The notes below the pieces were generated by a model. The model made no database searches and was not told the origin of the DNA. It worked only from the letters and a program-made list of their open reading frames with translations. A stretch of DNA of 64,000 bases from Rhodocytophaga aerolata (lineage in GTDB: Bacteria > Bacteroidota > Bacteroidia > Cytophagales > 172606-1), in assembly GCF_030503435.1 (NCBI RefSeq), contig NZ_JAUKPO010000021.1:62001-126000 (forward strand), read 5' to 3'. The translations under genes and the position numbers were made by a program. Of the stretch, positions 1 to 9,240 are shown piece by piece. Numbering within the stretch: the first letter of the stretch is position 1; the number at the start of each line of letters is the position of its first letter.

Positions 1-177
1 GAGCTGTCCAGACCTGTTACTAAAGCAATATCAGATCCATACTTGGAGTATTAACATAGGTTGAAGTGCTAAAGACTATGAATGCAAAACATAGACTGCC
101 AATGCCTGTTTCCAAGTTGCTAATGTTGGAAGAAGTGAAATACATAGGTCATTCAAACAGCGTCTTAGAACCATTAT
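1..177. other. window edge, no gene seen
   Basis: AT-rich sequence downstream of the minus-strand lipoprotein gene that ends at 178. I see no convincing coding frame, RNA or hairpin terminator here. Confidence 0.4.
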
Positions 178-768
178 TTACTCTAGATTAATTATCCCTG
201 TTTCACTTCTGACAAGACTGCCATCCGATTTTCTAATTTCAATAATGAAGCTCAGTTGATTGGTAAGCGTGGATGGAGGAGGAAGATATATATGTATACC
301 TCGTGTCATAAGATAGCTATTGTTTTTCTTTACATAATCAATAAAGGCTTGAACACTGTATTTTTTGTTAGGATCATGAGGTAACCCAAACAAGGCGCTA
401 TCAGTTAACTTTTCCCTGTCTGTACTTGCTGTAAAATAGCCTTCTTTACTATAGATGTCAATGGCTTCAATAGGATACTTAAAACCCTCATCACCTTCAG
501 GCGAACATTTGGCATAAGCTGAAGGAAAAAATAAATATACCGGCTGAGCTTGATGGATGGCCGTGTGAATGCCCCTATACGTAAGTTTTAGACGTATGCT
601 ATCATTCTTTGAGAAGCTAGTCACTTCTATCCCCCTTGAGTTGATGGCATCTATATCCACTTGTCTAAAGTCAAAGTAGGGAAGTATAGATGCACAATTA
701 TCACAGGTGGTAAAAACCAATAACTCAGCTAAGGGGAGGAGAAGTAATAGTAGAAGCTTTCGTTTCAT
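178..768 (-). CDS. putative lipoprotein, function unknown
   Basis: The 196-residue product starts with a short basic stretch and a leucine-rich segment ending in a cysteine near residue 22 (FTTC), which looks like a lipobox, so it should be a lipid-anchored envelope protein. The rest is soluble and beta-rich, with no motif I can assign; a stretch mentioning linear strand-turn patterns (LTYRGIH, IEIRKSDGS) would suit an immunoglobulin-like or jelly-roll fold, but that is a guess. The start is an ATG at 768. It is a single gene with no close co-directional partner. Small Cys-anchored proteins like this are common and poorly characterised in Bacteroidota; I do not recognise the family with confidence. 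Confidence 0.7.
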   Translation of the reverse strand: MKRKLLLLLLLPLAELLVFTTCDNCASILPYFDFRQVDIDAINSRGIEVTSFSKNDSIRLKLTYRGIHTAIHQAQPVYLFFPSAYAKCSPEGDEGFKYPIEAIDIYSKEGYFTASTDREKLTDSALFGLPHDPNKKYSVQAFIDYVKKNNSYLMTRGIHIYLPPPSTLTNQLSFIIEIRKSDGSLVRSETGIINLE

Positions 769-1317
769 GACTAAGAAATAGATGGTTAATAGAGTAAGTT
801 GTCTGAGTTTATATTAGCGCTGATTAACTTTCCTTTCATGTTAACCACATAGCTAAGTAACCTGAAGAAGATTCCTATAGCTATTACTTGTTTGTGAGCA
901 AACGAAATTGGGCAAAATGTCTAGAAACATGCAAGGGATAAATACAATCAAAGTAACTGTTTGCTCCCCTTTCCTGATCCTTCAATTGAAGTTCTAAACA
1001 AGCTTATTATTGATACTTATTATCCTGTCCACTATGTTATAGCAAGTCCAACCCCTAACTTTCAAAGTTCATTGGAGCCTTTTCATAGTTTAAATTTTGG
1101 CAGAAATAAAAAGTGGCTGTCTGAAAAATATACTTATGAGCAGCCGCCTTTTATATCAGCAGCTCACCTAACAACCCTTCGTCGGCGGACTATTTGCAGC
1201 CCATTCTTTACGCTTTACCAAGGTCTTTATGCCTGCTTTAAGTTCAAGCCTTACTTAAGCTTTAAAATAGGTCCTGCATCAATGGCATGGCTATACCCGA
1301 GCGCTACATCTAATGGT
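769..1317. other. intergenic region, nothing assigned
   Basis: About 550 bases between two minus-strand lipoprotein genes. A plus-strand open frame crosses it but begins at a non-ATG codon, has no family signature and runs into the opposite strand of the next lipoprotein gene, so I regard it as spurious. A weak GGCTG/CAGCC hairpin near 1114-1148 is followed by a few T residues but is too short to call a terminator. Confidence 0.4.
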
Positions 1318-2031
1318 TTATTTATTTGGCAATTTTTCCAAATATTCGATATCCTCCTTCTCCAGCCCATCTTTATCAGTAATGTTCCAGATTATTTCCT
1401 GAATCTCGCGCGTAATTTCCCCGTAACTAAAAGCTGTGGGCTCAGAACCATCAAAAGCAGAATAAGCCAGTTTTTTCTTTTCAACTAATTTTAAAAAGTT
1501 TCTAATCTGGGGCGCGTTAGAGATATTGCCAAATTTGTAAACCATCTCAGGATCAGAAAATTCTTTACTTTTATTGATACAGTATGCAAGTAACTTAATG
1601 TTACATCCACCACTACCAGAAGGTGTTGGTGGAACTTTAACAACAATTTTTTCAATAATGATTCCTCCTTGGTAGAGGTGAGCAGTAGACACTAATACAT
1701 CACCTATTGGCCAGATGATCGTACCAGCCGGAATCGTTAAAAGCTTTTCTTCATCTTCGGTATTTCGAAACTTTACGTTCAGTACCATCCACTCACCTGT
1801 GCCATCAAAAATGCATGAATTGGCTTCAGGTTCGGCAAGACTCGAACCCCTGATTTCTTCAATCTGAAACCATGGGGGCACAACAAACGGAGGACCTTCG
1901 GGCTCACCGGGCTGCTTCCCCATGCCTTTGATTTTGCCGGAAAGCTCAGCCATTTTTTCTCCTTCATCCTCGTTTGAACAGGATGAAAAGATGACAATCA
2001 TAAAAAGTAGCATGAAAGACTTGTTTAGCAT
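1318..2031 (-). CDS. putative lipoprotein, function unknown
   Basis: The 237-residue product has a classical lipoprotein signal: MLNK, a hydrophobic core, then SSCSN with the lipid-carrying cysteine near residue 18, followed by an acidic linker. The mature part contains a segment reading LTIPAGTIIWP and several later tryptophan and glycine-rich strands, with two to three further cysteines (GGCN, AYCIN) that could form a disulphide. I do not recognise the family. The PAGT-type strand resembles short beta-sandwich repeats seen in secreted Bacteroidota proteins, which is only a weak resemblance. ATG start at 2031. No operon partner is evident. Confidence 0.7.
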   Translation of the reverse strand: MLNKSFMLLFMIVIFSSCSNEDEGEKMAELSGKIKGMGKQPGEPEGPPFVVPPWFQIEEIRGSSLAEPEANSCIFDGTGEWMVLNVKFRNTEDEEKLLTIPAGTIIWPIGDVLVSTAHLYQGGIIIEKIVVKVPPTPSGSGGCNIKLLAYCINKSKEFSDPEMVYKFGNISNAPQIRNFLKLVEKKKLAYSAFDGSEPTAFSYGEITREIQEIIWNITDKDGLEKEDIEYLEKLPNK

Positions 2032-2263
2032 AACCTTACAATATTTGTTTTATAAATTGATGAACAGTTGGAGGATACAATGATTAGGAATGGAGATAAT
2101 CTGTCTTTCTTCACAAAGCTTCCCTATGGCATTCGAGTGCCTTTACAAGATCAAAAGCGGGCGTTTTAGTGACCGTCAATAACTTTTGGGTATACTATCC
2201 ACCTCTTAATTTTGAGTGCTTACCTTTTCCTGTTAACTGCCTTATTATTCTATTGCTAATCCT

Positions 2264-2416
2264 ATGGAAAATACTTGGTCGTTTATTGACAAATGGGAAA
2301 TTGACAGATTAAAACTCCGCCCTTTACCTGCAAGAATTGCCCGGCTGATATTTCCCTTACATGTCGCACGGTGGTTTCCTATACTCTTAGCCGGTGTTTT
2401 TTTTAGCTCAATTTAA
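2264..2416 (+). CDS. small ORF, possible membrane peptide or gene remnant
   Basis: An ATG-initiated 50-codon frame encodes a basic amphipathic N-terminus (two WxxxD-type turns followed by LRPLPARIARL) and a hydrophobic C-terminal stretch that could span a membrane. It sits alone between the lipoprotein gene and the molybdenum hydroxylase genes, both on the other strand. It has no recognisable domain. It could be a truncated remnant of a longer membrane protein or a genuine small protein; the hydrophobic tail is the only property that argues for translation. Confidence 0.25.
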   Translation: MENTWSFIDKWEIDRLKLRPLPARIARLIFPLHVARWFPILLAGVFFSSI

Positions 2417-2443
2417 GTATAGGTCCTTGCCTTTTTATGATTT

Positions 2444-4651
2444 CTACAGGTTTCCCTCCCTATGAATAGGTAGCTTTCGTATCCGTTTGCCGGTTGCCTG
2501 GAAATAGGCATTTACTATGGCTGGCACCGCTGCCGGTGGCGAGAGTTCACCCACACCGTAAGGCCCTTCATCAGACTCTACAAAATATACTTCTATCTGT
2601 GGACACTCGGCATGACGCATAATTTTGTTCTGATGAAAATTCGTTTGCAACACTCTTCCTTTCTTTATTTCCACACCTCCATAGAGTAGTGCCGACACGC
2701 CCCAGAGTATACCGCCTTCTATCTGGCTCTTTACCAGATCAGGGTTGATTAATTTGCCACAATCTACGGCACAGATGATTCTTTCTATGGCTAAGTTTCC
2801 TTTGGTTACGATTACTTCTGCCACTATAGCACAGTAACTATTGCCATGCATGTAGGGATAAACAGATAACCCTCTGCCTTTCCCCTTCTGCTTCTGCGCC
2901 CTCCAGTCGGTTTTGCTTACAGCCAGGTCCATTACCTGCCGCAGCCGTTTGGTACTTATCTTGTAAGAATGGCCAATATCGGTTTCCTTATCTTCCTCCA
3001 GCAATTCTTTTCTGAACTCATAGGGGTCTTTTTTGAGATTATACGCCACTTCATCCAGGAAACACTCCTGCCCGAAAGCCCAGCCATTGGCCAGTACGGC
3101 CCGCCATGCGCAAGACTGCAACAGGCTTTCTGCTTCTATGTGTTTAAAATCAAACCGGATATTAGGAATACTATACCCGATCCAGGGAAGCTCAGGCCGG
3201 TATGGAAAAGTAGCTCCCCAGGTATAGGTTCTCATTTCTTTGATATACCAGGCAGCTACTTGCTTTGCATCGTTTATCCCAGCCTGGTAACGGGTAAAGG
3301 AATAGGGATGCACCATATTCTGGCCAAAATCCTGCTCGCGGGTGTACATCAGCTTTACAGGAACACCACCCGCTTCTTTAGATAAATAGATGGCCTCTAT
3401 GGCTACGTCCGGGTAGTATCTTCTGCCAAAACCACCGCCCGAGGGAAGCAGGTGTATGGTAATATTTTCTCTGGGAATGCCTAACAGCTTATTTACCTCC
3501 CCGGCAATGTAATTGGGGCTCTGGGTCCCCAGCCATATCTCGCAGGCATTGTTTGTATAGCAGGCTGTACAGTTAAGCGTTTCCATAGGTGCATGCAACT
3601 GGTAGGGGTAAACATACTCGGCACTGATTATGTAATTAATGTCTGCTACATTGGCAAAGGCATCAGGATTACCGATATAGCCTGTCGGCTGACTTTCCTG
3701 TAAGCTTTCCTGATGCATGTGTGCTTCCAGGTCTTCTATGGATTGTTTGGCGTTCTGGCCCTCCTCCCATTCTACTATCAGTTGATCGGCTCCTTTTTTT
3801 GCGGCCCAGAAGGAATTAGCCAGTACAGCTACACCTTCGCGTATGTGGTAAGGCATGCCCCCACTTATGCCGCCAATTTTTGCCGTAGACAGCACTTTTT
3901 TCACGCCTCTTACAGCCATGGTTTTGGAAGCATCATACTTTTTTAGTTTTCCCCTAAACACCGGACACCTAACGATTAAGGCATACAGCATTCCCGGCAC
4001 TTCTACATCCATTCCATACTGGTAAGTGCCCTTTACTACATCCGGAATAATCTTGTTCATTAATGGATTGCCAACAATGCGGTAAAGGGCACTGGCTTTA
4101 GGGGCTAAGTTTTCCGGTGCTTTGTATCTGCTTGCTTTATGAGCAATCTCTCCGTAGGTTAGCCGGGCGCCATCTTTCTTATTAATCAATTCTCCCTTAT
4201 CGGTATTTATCTCTTTAAAATCAACCTGCCAGTGCTGGGCAGCGGTTTGCATGAGCATGTTTCGGGTAGCAGCTCCCATTTGCTGCAGAATAGGCCACAT
4301 ATCTTTTATGGTGGTACTTCCTCCGGTGCCATGGCCACCTTTGGATTGGTAGGTTTGCAGGTCGGCATCGGCAAACTCCAGGTTTACTTTCTGCCAGTCC
4401 ACATCTAGTTCTTCGGCAAGGATCATGGCCAGGCCGGTGGCTACGCCCTGGCCCATTTCGTGCTTGGTAACCCGGAAATACACCTCGTTCTGGGGATTAA
4501 TCTTCAAAAAAGCATTTACCGGAACACCCTTTGGCACATCATCTGCTAATGGTTTTGCCCCCTTAGTAGCACTAGCCGAAAAACCGTTAAAATGCAACAA
4601 CAAACCTCCACCCACCAGAGCAGAAGCTTTCATAAAATTTCTTCTCTTCAT
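2444..4651 (-). CDS. molybdopterin-binding subunit of an isoquinoline 1-oxidoreductase-type hydroxylase
   Basis: This 735-residue protein is the large (beta) subunit of a two-subunit molybdenum hydroxylase of the xanthine dehydrogenase family, IorB-like branch, which hydroxylates N-heterocycles or aldehydes. It begins with a twin-arginine signal (MKRRNFMKASALVGGG), so the folded cofactor-loaded enzyme is probably exported to the periplasm. Visible family motifs include HEMGQGVATGLA near residue 64, the GGGFGRRYYPD segment near 408 and a C-terminal GVGELSPPAAVPAIVNA, which carries the expected catalytic glutamate. The 2Fe-2S subunit gene lies three bases upstream, so the pair is co-transcribed and presumably co-exported. 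No FAD subunit is present, as expected for this type. Substrate cannot be read from the sequence. The AraC gene behind it may regulate it. Confidence 0.9.
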   Translation of the reverse strand: MKRRNFMKASALVGGGLLLHFNGFSASATKGAKPLADDVPKGVPVNAFLKINPQNEVYFRVTKHEMGQGVATGLAMILAEELDVDWQKVNLEFADADLQTYQSKGGHGTGGSTTIKDMWPILQQMGAATRNMLMQTAAQHWQVDFKEINTDKGELINKKDGARLTYGEIAHKASRYKAPENLAPKASALYRIVGNPLMNKIIPDVVKGTYQYGMDVEVPGMLYALIVRCPVFRGKLKKYDASKTMAVRGVKKVLSTAKIGGISGGMPYHIREGVAVLANSFWAAKKGADQLIVEWEEGQNAKQSIEDLEAHMHQESLQESQPTGYIGNPDAFANVADINYIISAEYVYPYQLHAPMETLNCTACYTNNACEIWLGTQSPNYIAGEVNKLLGIPRENITIHLLPSGGGFGRRYYPDVAIEAIYLSKEAGGVPVKLMYTREQDFGQNMVHPYSFTRYQAGINDAKQVAAWYIKEMRTYTWGATFPYRPELPWIGYSIPNIRFDFKHIEAESLLQSCAWRAVLANGWAFGQECFLDEVAYNLKKDPYEFRKELLEEDKETDIGHSYKISTKRLRQVMDLAVSKTDWRAQKQKGKGRGLSVYPYMHGNSYCAIVAEVIVTKGNLAIERIICAVDCGKLINPDLVKSQIEGGILWGVSALLYGGVEIKKGRVLQTNFHQNKIMRHAECPQIEVYFVESDEGPYGVGELSPPAAVPAIVNAYFQATGKRIRKLPIHREGNL

Positions 4652-4654
4652 GGC

Positions 4655-5119
4655 TTAATTGGACTTGGATTCAGCAGATTGCGCAGCCTGCAATACGGCC
4701 TTGCGGATTCTTAAATACGTGCCGCAGCGGCACAGATTGCCATTCATGGCTTCCTTTACCTCTTCTTCCGATGGGCTTGGGTTCGTTTTTAATAAAGCGG
4801 CTGCCGTCATGATCTGGCCGGCCTGGCAGAAGCCACACTGGGGTACATTGCAGGATTGCCAGGATTGCTGCAGGGGATGTTTGCCATCAGTACTCAACCC
4901 TTCAATGGTGGTTATTTCTTTCTGCCCGACAGCAGACAAAGGAATTGTGCAGGAACGTACTGCCTTCCCATTCATGTGAACCGTACAGGCTCCGCATTGC
5001 CCCAACCCACAACCGTATTTAGTGCCTTTTAATTTTACATAATCCCGTATTGCCCAGAGCAGCGGCATTTGCGGATCTGCTTCTATATGGTATGCTTTGC
5101 CATTTACTGATATAATCAT
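4655..5119 (-). CDS. 2Fe-2S subunit of the molybdenum hydroxylase
   Basis: The 154-residue small (alpha) subunit passes electrons from the molybdenum site through two 2Fe-2S clusters. The plant-ferredoxin-type cluster is marked by [12 protein letters not shown] (near residues 37-48) and the all-helical second cluster by CGFCQAGQ and CRCGT (near residues 96-133), the complete eight-cysteine set. Length is normal for IorA/CoxS-type subunits. It has no signal peptide of its own, which fits export by riding on the Tat signal of its partner, whose gene begins three bases after this stop. The terminal electron acceptor is not evident; a periplasmic cytochrome is the usual partner in this family. 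Confidence 0.92.
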   Translation of the reverse strand: MIISVNGKAYHIEADPQMPLLWAIRDYVKLKGTKYGCGLGQCGACTVHMNGKAVRSCTIPLSAVGQKEITTIEGLSTDGKHPLQQSWQSCNVPQCGFCQAGQIMTAAALLKTNPSPSEEEVKEAMNGNLCRCGTYLRIRKAVLQAAQSAESKSN

Positions 5120-5272
5120 TGGTAATTAAAGTGAGGAAATACATGTTAACAGCCGGATTTGTTCCAGTGACCTCACAAAGGAAAGCAGAAGCGAAAAGAG
5201 TGTATTGTAAATTTTCGGCAGAGGGAGACTTTTCATGCTGAAAGAGCAAAAATTGAAATATTTTTGGAGGGC

Positions 5273-6106
5273 TTATAGGGTTGCCTTTTCCAGCCCTTTT
5301 CTCAATATGGCATCTGACATGGCCCCTCCCCCTAGCTGGTAGGCAGTTGGGGTGTTGCCCATAAAATATTTAAATTCTTTAATATAATGGCTCTGGTCAT
5401 AATAGCCCCAGTCCAGAAAGTAAGCTTTGTCTTTTGCTTGATTATTACGGAAGGCTTTATATACATTTTTGAAACGGATGACTCTGGCAAACTCTTTTGG
5501 GGTAAGGCCCACGGTTGTCTTAAACCTGCGTTCCAGGGTACGGTAATCAATGCCCAAGGTGTTCTTCAGCTCATCCATGCGGGCCAATCCGTTGCGGGCA
5601 GTAATATATTGTATGGAATATCCGGTAATAGCATCAGTTGCTAGAGGGCTTTTTAATTTGTGATGAAAATAGGCATCTAACCATTGCTTTTGCTCATGCT
5701 CCGTTGCGGCAGCAAACAACTTATCGGCCAGGTGGGTGAAACTAGCATCAGAGAGGTCAGTTGTATGAATCAAACGGTTTGAGAGATGAGTGGCAGGAAG
5801 ATTAAGCAGACAGTGCATAGCCTGAGGCTTTATTTTTATACCTATTTGATACAGATATGAAGGAAGCTTTACACTAACTGATGCATCCCGCTGGCCTACA
5901 ATATGTGTGTCTTTGATTATAGATGCGCTCTGATAGTTGGTAGATTTCCAGCTATAAGCCGTACCTAGATTAAGAATGATTTCAGCATATCCATCGGGAA
6001 TAATAATCTCCTCGCCAGATGTAGGGGTAGCATCCGTTTTTAATATCCAGTAGCAGCCAATATAGGAACGTAAATCCGGATGGGGTGTCAATACTTTATA
6101 ATACAT
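5273..6106 (-). CDS. AraC-family transcriptional regulator
   Basis: The protein has an N-terminal sensing region of the type that begins with the YYKVLTPHPDLRSYIGCYW pattern (aromatic-rich, about 100 residues) and a C-terminal AraC double helix-turn-helix ending in LDWGYYDQSHYIKEFKYFMGNTPTAY-like sequence. I start it at the ATG at 6106 rather than at a TTG five codons upstream, because the family begins with the YYK motif. It lies on the same strand as the molybdenum hydroxylase pair, about 150 bases upstream, and is the best candidate for their regulator, though a separate promoter between them is likely. The inducer is unknown. Confidence 0.88.
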   Translation of the reverse strand: MYYKVLTPHPDLRSYIGCYWILKTDATPTSGEEIIIPDGYAEIILNLGTAYSWKSTNYQSASIIKDTHIVGQRDASVSVKLPSYLYQIGIKIKPQAMHCLLNLPATHLSNRLIHTTDLSDASFTHLADKLFAAATEHEQKQWLDAYFHHKLKSPLATDAITGYSIQYITARNGLARMDELKNTLGIDYRTLERRFKTTVGLTPKEFARVIRFKNVYKAFRNNQAKDKAYFLDWGYYDQSHYIKEFKYFMGNTPTAYQLGGGAMSDAILRKGLEKATL

Positions 6107-6488
6107 GGCCAATGAAAGCAAAGAAAGCCGAAACTAGAAAGAATTTGCTCAAGAATGAATACTTTCGGGATGAATGGTTGTCCTACTATCCTTGACAGGT
6201 AAAACCTATAAACTAAAAATAAATAGATAGTATCTCCTAACAAGAGCTGTTTATTTTCTAAACTACCCATAATGGGCCATCAAAAAAGATAGTATACCCT
6301 CCTGATGGAAAGGTTCAATTTAACTGCCTTTTGGGTAACTACAGGTATTGGCTTTTGTACCCTTTACTCAATGCTACCAAATAAAAGGTACTTTGATTTT
6401 GGGTACAAGTTTACGCTACTTACTTTATTGCTATTATTCACAAAAAGGTACTTAACAGGGCATGTATCCTAATTGGGACGTTTGTTTG

Positions 6489-6590
6489 CACCTATAACTG
6501 GTCACGCTAAACGACGGTGTGCCCTCATGCTTGAGTTTCAGCGTTGGCGGGCCACTGGTCGTTTTATACTTGATGTGCTTGTTGCACAAC
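6489..6590 (+). repeat. imperfect ~100-bp repeat, copy A, ending in GTTGCACAAC
   Basis: This stretch contains the blocks GCGTTGGCGGGCCACTGGTC and GTGCTTGTTGCACAAC. A second, diverged copy at 9241-9343 keeps the order GTTGG/ATTGG, GGCCCGCTG, GTGCTGGTTGCACAAC, and a weak third is visible near 8690-8775. The 10-base end is itself an inverted repeat (GTTG-CA-CAAC). Size, internal symmetry and a position beside a small unknown gene are reminiscent of integron attC sites, although the canonical GTTRRRY core is not met. Confidence 0.4.
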
Positions 6591-8262
6591 TCTCTAATAA
6601 TACAAAAAAGTAGGCAATAGTAAATCAAGGACAGGCAAAACAGTAGTATCTTAGTGAGACAAATTTGCTTATACATGCAAGGCCGGAAACGATTCTTAGA
6701 AAAGACTCGCCTGAGCTTTAAGCTATCCGAGCGAGTTCCCCCTCACAACTTCTACCGAAAGCTTAAAGATCTACTTGATCTGGATTTTCTATATGGTCTA
6801 ACGGCTGCTTACTATGGCAAGTGTGGACAGAAAAGTATAGATCCTGTGGTCTTCTTCAAGTTTATGCTGGTAGCGCATTTGGAAAATATTTCTTCTGACC
6901 GGAAACTGTTGGAGCACTGTTCCATGCGATTGGATATTCTCTACTTCCTAGGCTATGATTTGGACGAACCTCTTCCTTACCACAGTACTTTATCCCGCAC
7001 TAGGCAGCTATTAGGTAAAGAAGTCTTCGAACAACTCTTTGATAAGGTATTTGCTCTTTGTGTAGAAAAAGGAATGGTGGGTGGAAGAAAGCAATGTATT
7101 GATTCTGCTTTTGTCAAAGCCAATACTTCTCTAGATAGCTTGCTTGTCAAGCAAGAAATGGCAGATCATCCATCTATAGCCTTGCAAACTCCTTATCGGA
7201 AAAGCAAAGCAGACAGAAGCCGACTAGAACAGCGAGCTTTGGAAGCAAACCAATACAAATTAGTTGAGTTGAACGCTCGCCATACTAACTGGCGGGAAAA
7301 ACAAAAGAGAAGGCCTGGAGCTATAGAGCGATCTCGCTACTTAAGTAATCTTACCCACTATTCACCCACAGACCCGGATGCAAAAATAGCCGTAAAAGTG
7401 GGCAAACCTCGACAGCTTTGTTATTTAGCTAGTCTGTGTGTAGATGCAGCTAAGGGTGTTATTACACATATACAGGCAGATTTAGCTGATAAAAAAGATA
7501 GCCGTTACTTACAAGATATCGTCAAGCAAACCAAAGCTCGTCTGCAAACACAAAGCCTTAACATGCATTACGTCATAGCTGACACTGGCTATAGTTCTGG
7601 AGAAAATTATGCTTTTCTAGAGCGGCAAGATCTTATCGGTTATATTCCTGTACATGGTCTGTTTCAAATGGAAAGAGAAGGATTCAGCTATAATCAAGGG
7701 CATGACTGTTACATTTGTCCACAAGGCAAGCTTTTACCTCTCAGCCGTATTTATGCAGATAGAGAAGGATATTGGAAAAAATCCTATAGAGCTTCCCGTA
7801 AGGATTGTAAAGTGTGCCCTCTTAAGCAAACTTGTTTAGGAAAATCCAGAGAGAAAAAATTTGATATAACCTATTATCAAGCTCACTATCAACGCGCTTA
7901 CTTTAGACAGCTTTCTTCTAAAGGTCAATATATGAAAAAGCTCAGGCAGAGCAAGGTTGAACCGGTTCTTGGAACCCTACTTAATTTTTTAGGTATGAGA
8001 AAAGTGAATACTCGCGGCCAAAAGGGTGCCCATAAATGTATGCTGATGGCCGCCATTGCTTTCAACCTTAAAAAATATATCCGCTTCACAGCCAGATACA
8101 CCATGAATATTGCTAAGGCCGCCATTTCTCCCCTACAGCCCTTTATTTTTTTACTAAATAGGCTTTGTCTAAGTTTACTATCTATCCAAGATGGGAGCGA
8201 ATTAAGCGGACTAGCAGCCTTAAACTCCAAAACATTAAATTACTGAGCCTGAGTTGTGCAAC
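6581..8262 (+). mobile_element. insertion sequence, IS1182 family, apparently complete
   Basis: A full-length transposase gene is bracketed by a perfect 12-base inverted repeat: GTTGCACAACTC at 6581-6592 and GAGTTGTGCAAC at 8251-8262, giving about 1.68 kb, a normal size for the family. The right end lies only 5 bases after the stop codon. I could not find a convincing target duplication at the flanks (TGATGTGCTT on the left, AGTTACCGGT on the right). The left boundary overlaps the repeat ending in GTTGCACAAC, so the exact edge is uncertain. Confidence 0.65.
6675..8246 (+). CDS. IS1182-family transposase
   Basis: The DDE transposase moves the surrounding element by cut-and-paste. The N-terminus (MQGRKRFLEKTRLSFKLSE...) and the block around LYFLGYDLDEPLPYHSTLSRTRQ form the DUF772-type domain typical of this family. 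The catalytic region follows with CIDSAFVKANTS (first D near residue 150), VIADTGYSSGENY (second D) and a C-terminal part with four cysteines (YICPQGK, CKVCPLKQTC) resembling a zinc ribbon. I use the ATG at 6675, which matches the family start; a GTG lies 21 bases upstream. The frame is uninterrupted over 523 codons, so the transposase may still be active. Confidence 0.92.
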   Translation: MQGRKRFLEKTRLSFKLSERVPPHNFYRKLKDLLDLDFLYGLTAAYYGKCGQKSIDPVVFFKFMLVAHLENISSDRKLLEHCSMRLDILYFLGYDLDEPLPYHSTLSRTRQLLGKEVFEQLFDKVFALCVEKGMVGGRKQCIDSAFVKANTSLDSLLVKQEMADHPSIALQTPYRKSKADRSRLEQRALEANQYKLVELNARHTNWREKQKRRPGAIERSRYLSNLTHYSPTDPDAKIAVKVGKPRQLCYLASLCVDAAKGVITHIQADLADKKDSRYLQDIVKQTKARLQTQSLNMHYVIADTGYSSGENYAFLERQDLIGYIPVHGLFQMEREGFSYNQGHDCYICPQGKLLPLSRIYADREGYWKKSYRASRKDCKVCPLKQTCLGKSREKKFDITYYQAHYQRAYFRQLSSKGQYMKKLRQSKVEPVLGTLLNFLGMRKVNTRGQKGAHKCMLMAAIAFNLKKYIRFTARYTMNIAKAAISPLQPFIFLLNRLCLSLLSIQDGSELSGLAALNSKTLNY

Positions 8263-8864
8263 AGTTACCGGTGTTAGTTGCCTGTTGTTTTCCTTCTTGT
8301 TCCAGCCCTGGCCTTTCGGTGAGTAAGCCCTGTGTGTGAGCCTACCGGTGCGCAGGGCTTGTTGTCGATTCAATCTCCCATTGACGCAGCAAGCCCCAAA
8401 AAGCAGGAAAAGTAAAGTCTTTGGCTCCTTCTTCCTTTCAATCCCCTGCCAAAGACGGCCGGAGAAAAAAACAGCGGCCACCAAGCCAGGCTACACAATA
8501 AATACCAATCTTTATTCGTTTTAGAGCCAATCTGCTTTCCTTGAAAGCTTAGTCAGCCTGAGTTTGCCTTCAGCTTGCAAAAGCCGTTTTGCGCTTCGGC
8601 CTACTCATCTGACCGACTACGCTGCGCTAGTCGTTTGGCTCTAAATCAATAAAAGCCTTTTCCCTTTTTTCTCCGGTTAATGGCAATTAACGGATCAACT
8701 GCAACTGTATACCGTTGGCTTGTGGTAAGGTAATGCGTTGGTATGCCACGGTTATCATTTGCAGGGTGTTAGCTGCTGTTCTTCATTTTTCCTTTTGAAT
8801 CAAACTGATATTGCTTCAATTGTATCGGTTTAATAATTTTTACCTCTCCTCCTTCGTCATCAGC
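8263..8864. other. non-coding accessory stretch with inverted-repeat element
   Basis: About 600 bases between the insertion sequence and the next gene. It holds an 11-base inverted repeat (TTTAGAGCCAA at 8520-8530 and TTGGCTCTAAA at 8635-8645) around about 100 bases, and a weak third copy of the GCGTTGG-type repeat near 8690-8775. Short open frames here overlap each other on both strands and carry no recognisable domain. Confidence 0.45.
8520..8645. repeat. 126-bp element with 11-bp terminal inverted repeats
   Basis: The ends TTTAGAGCCAA and TTGGCTCTAAA are exact inverted copies. The interior is non-coding and contains a more GC-rich part (CGACTACGCTGCGCTAGTCG near 8613-8633, itself inverted). 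The form is that of a small MITE-like element or a large hairpin; I saw no second copy in the window. Confidence 0.4.
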
Positions 8865-9227
8865 CTACAGAGTTAGGTTATCGTTAGCCAAGTAACTTCG
8901 GTCTTTGTCAAAAATTACACAGTGGTAAGGGTAAGTTGAATCCTCTTCTTGGTATGGTACAATGGTTCGGCAAGCTAATCGAATAGAAAGTTGCTTTGCA
9001 ATGTATTGCTCCCGTTCTCCTACATCTTCCTTTGGAAACCCGTACAGGTCAAGCTTTATTGGAAATTCGCTTTTGTTATGCAGTAACGTAAATAAAACAG
9101 CTTCTCCAAGCACTGTCTTGTCCTTCTCCATCTCCCAATAGTAGAAATTCAGGCTCGGAAACAACTCTGTTAAGACTTGATTCAATCTATCTTGAGTAAT
9201 CTCACAACCTATGCCAAGATTCTCCAT
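8865..9227 (-). CDS. small acidic protein, function unknown
   Basis: A 120-residue soluble protein without signal peptide or membrane segment, starting at an ATG at 9227. It contains an N-terminal helix-like part, a FYYWEMEKD segment and alternating strands, with a C-terminal YPYHCVIFDKD. Its size and acidic composition resemble the single-domain proteins found in cassette arrays and beside toxins as immunity proteins, but I do not recognise a family and there is no toxin gene nearby. It lies between two copies of the attC-like repeat (near 8690-8775 and 9241-9343), which makes acquisition as a cassette a reasonable inference. Confidence 0.6.
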   Translation of the reverse strand: MENLGIGCEITQDRLNQVLTELFPSLNFYYWEMEKDKTVLGEAVLFTLLHNKSEFPIKLDLYGFPKEDVGEREQYIAKQLSIRLACRTIVPYQEEDSTYPYHCVIFDKDRSYLANDNLTL

Positions 9228-9240
9228 TGTCTTTCTCTTA

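Noticed and set aside
961-1488. plus-strand open frame of about 175 codons
   Set aside because: Begins with a non-ATG codon, has no domain signature and overlaps the opposite strand of a lipoprotein gene with a good signal peptide.
8182-8524. overlapping short ORFs on both strands after the insertion sequence
   Set aside because: They overlap each other and the transposase end, with basic low-complexity products typical of non-coding frames.
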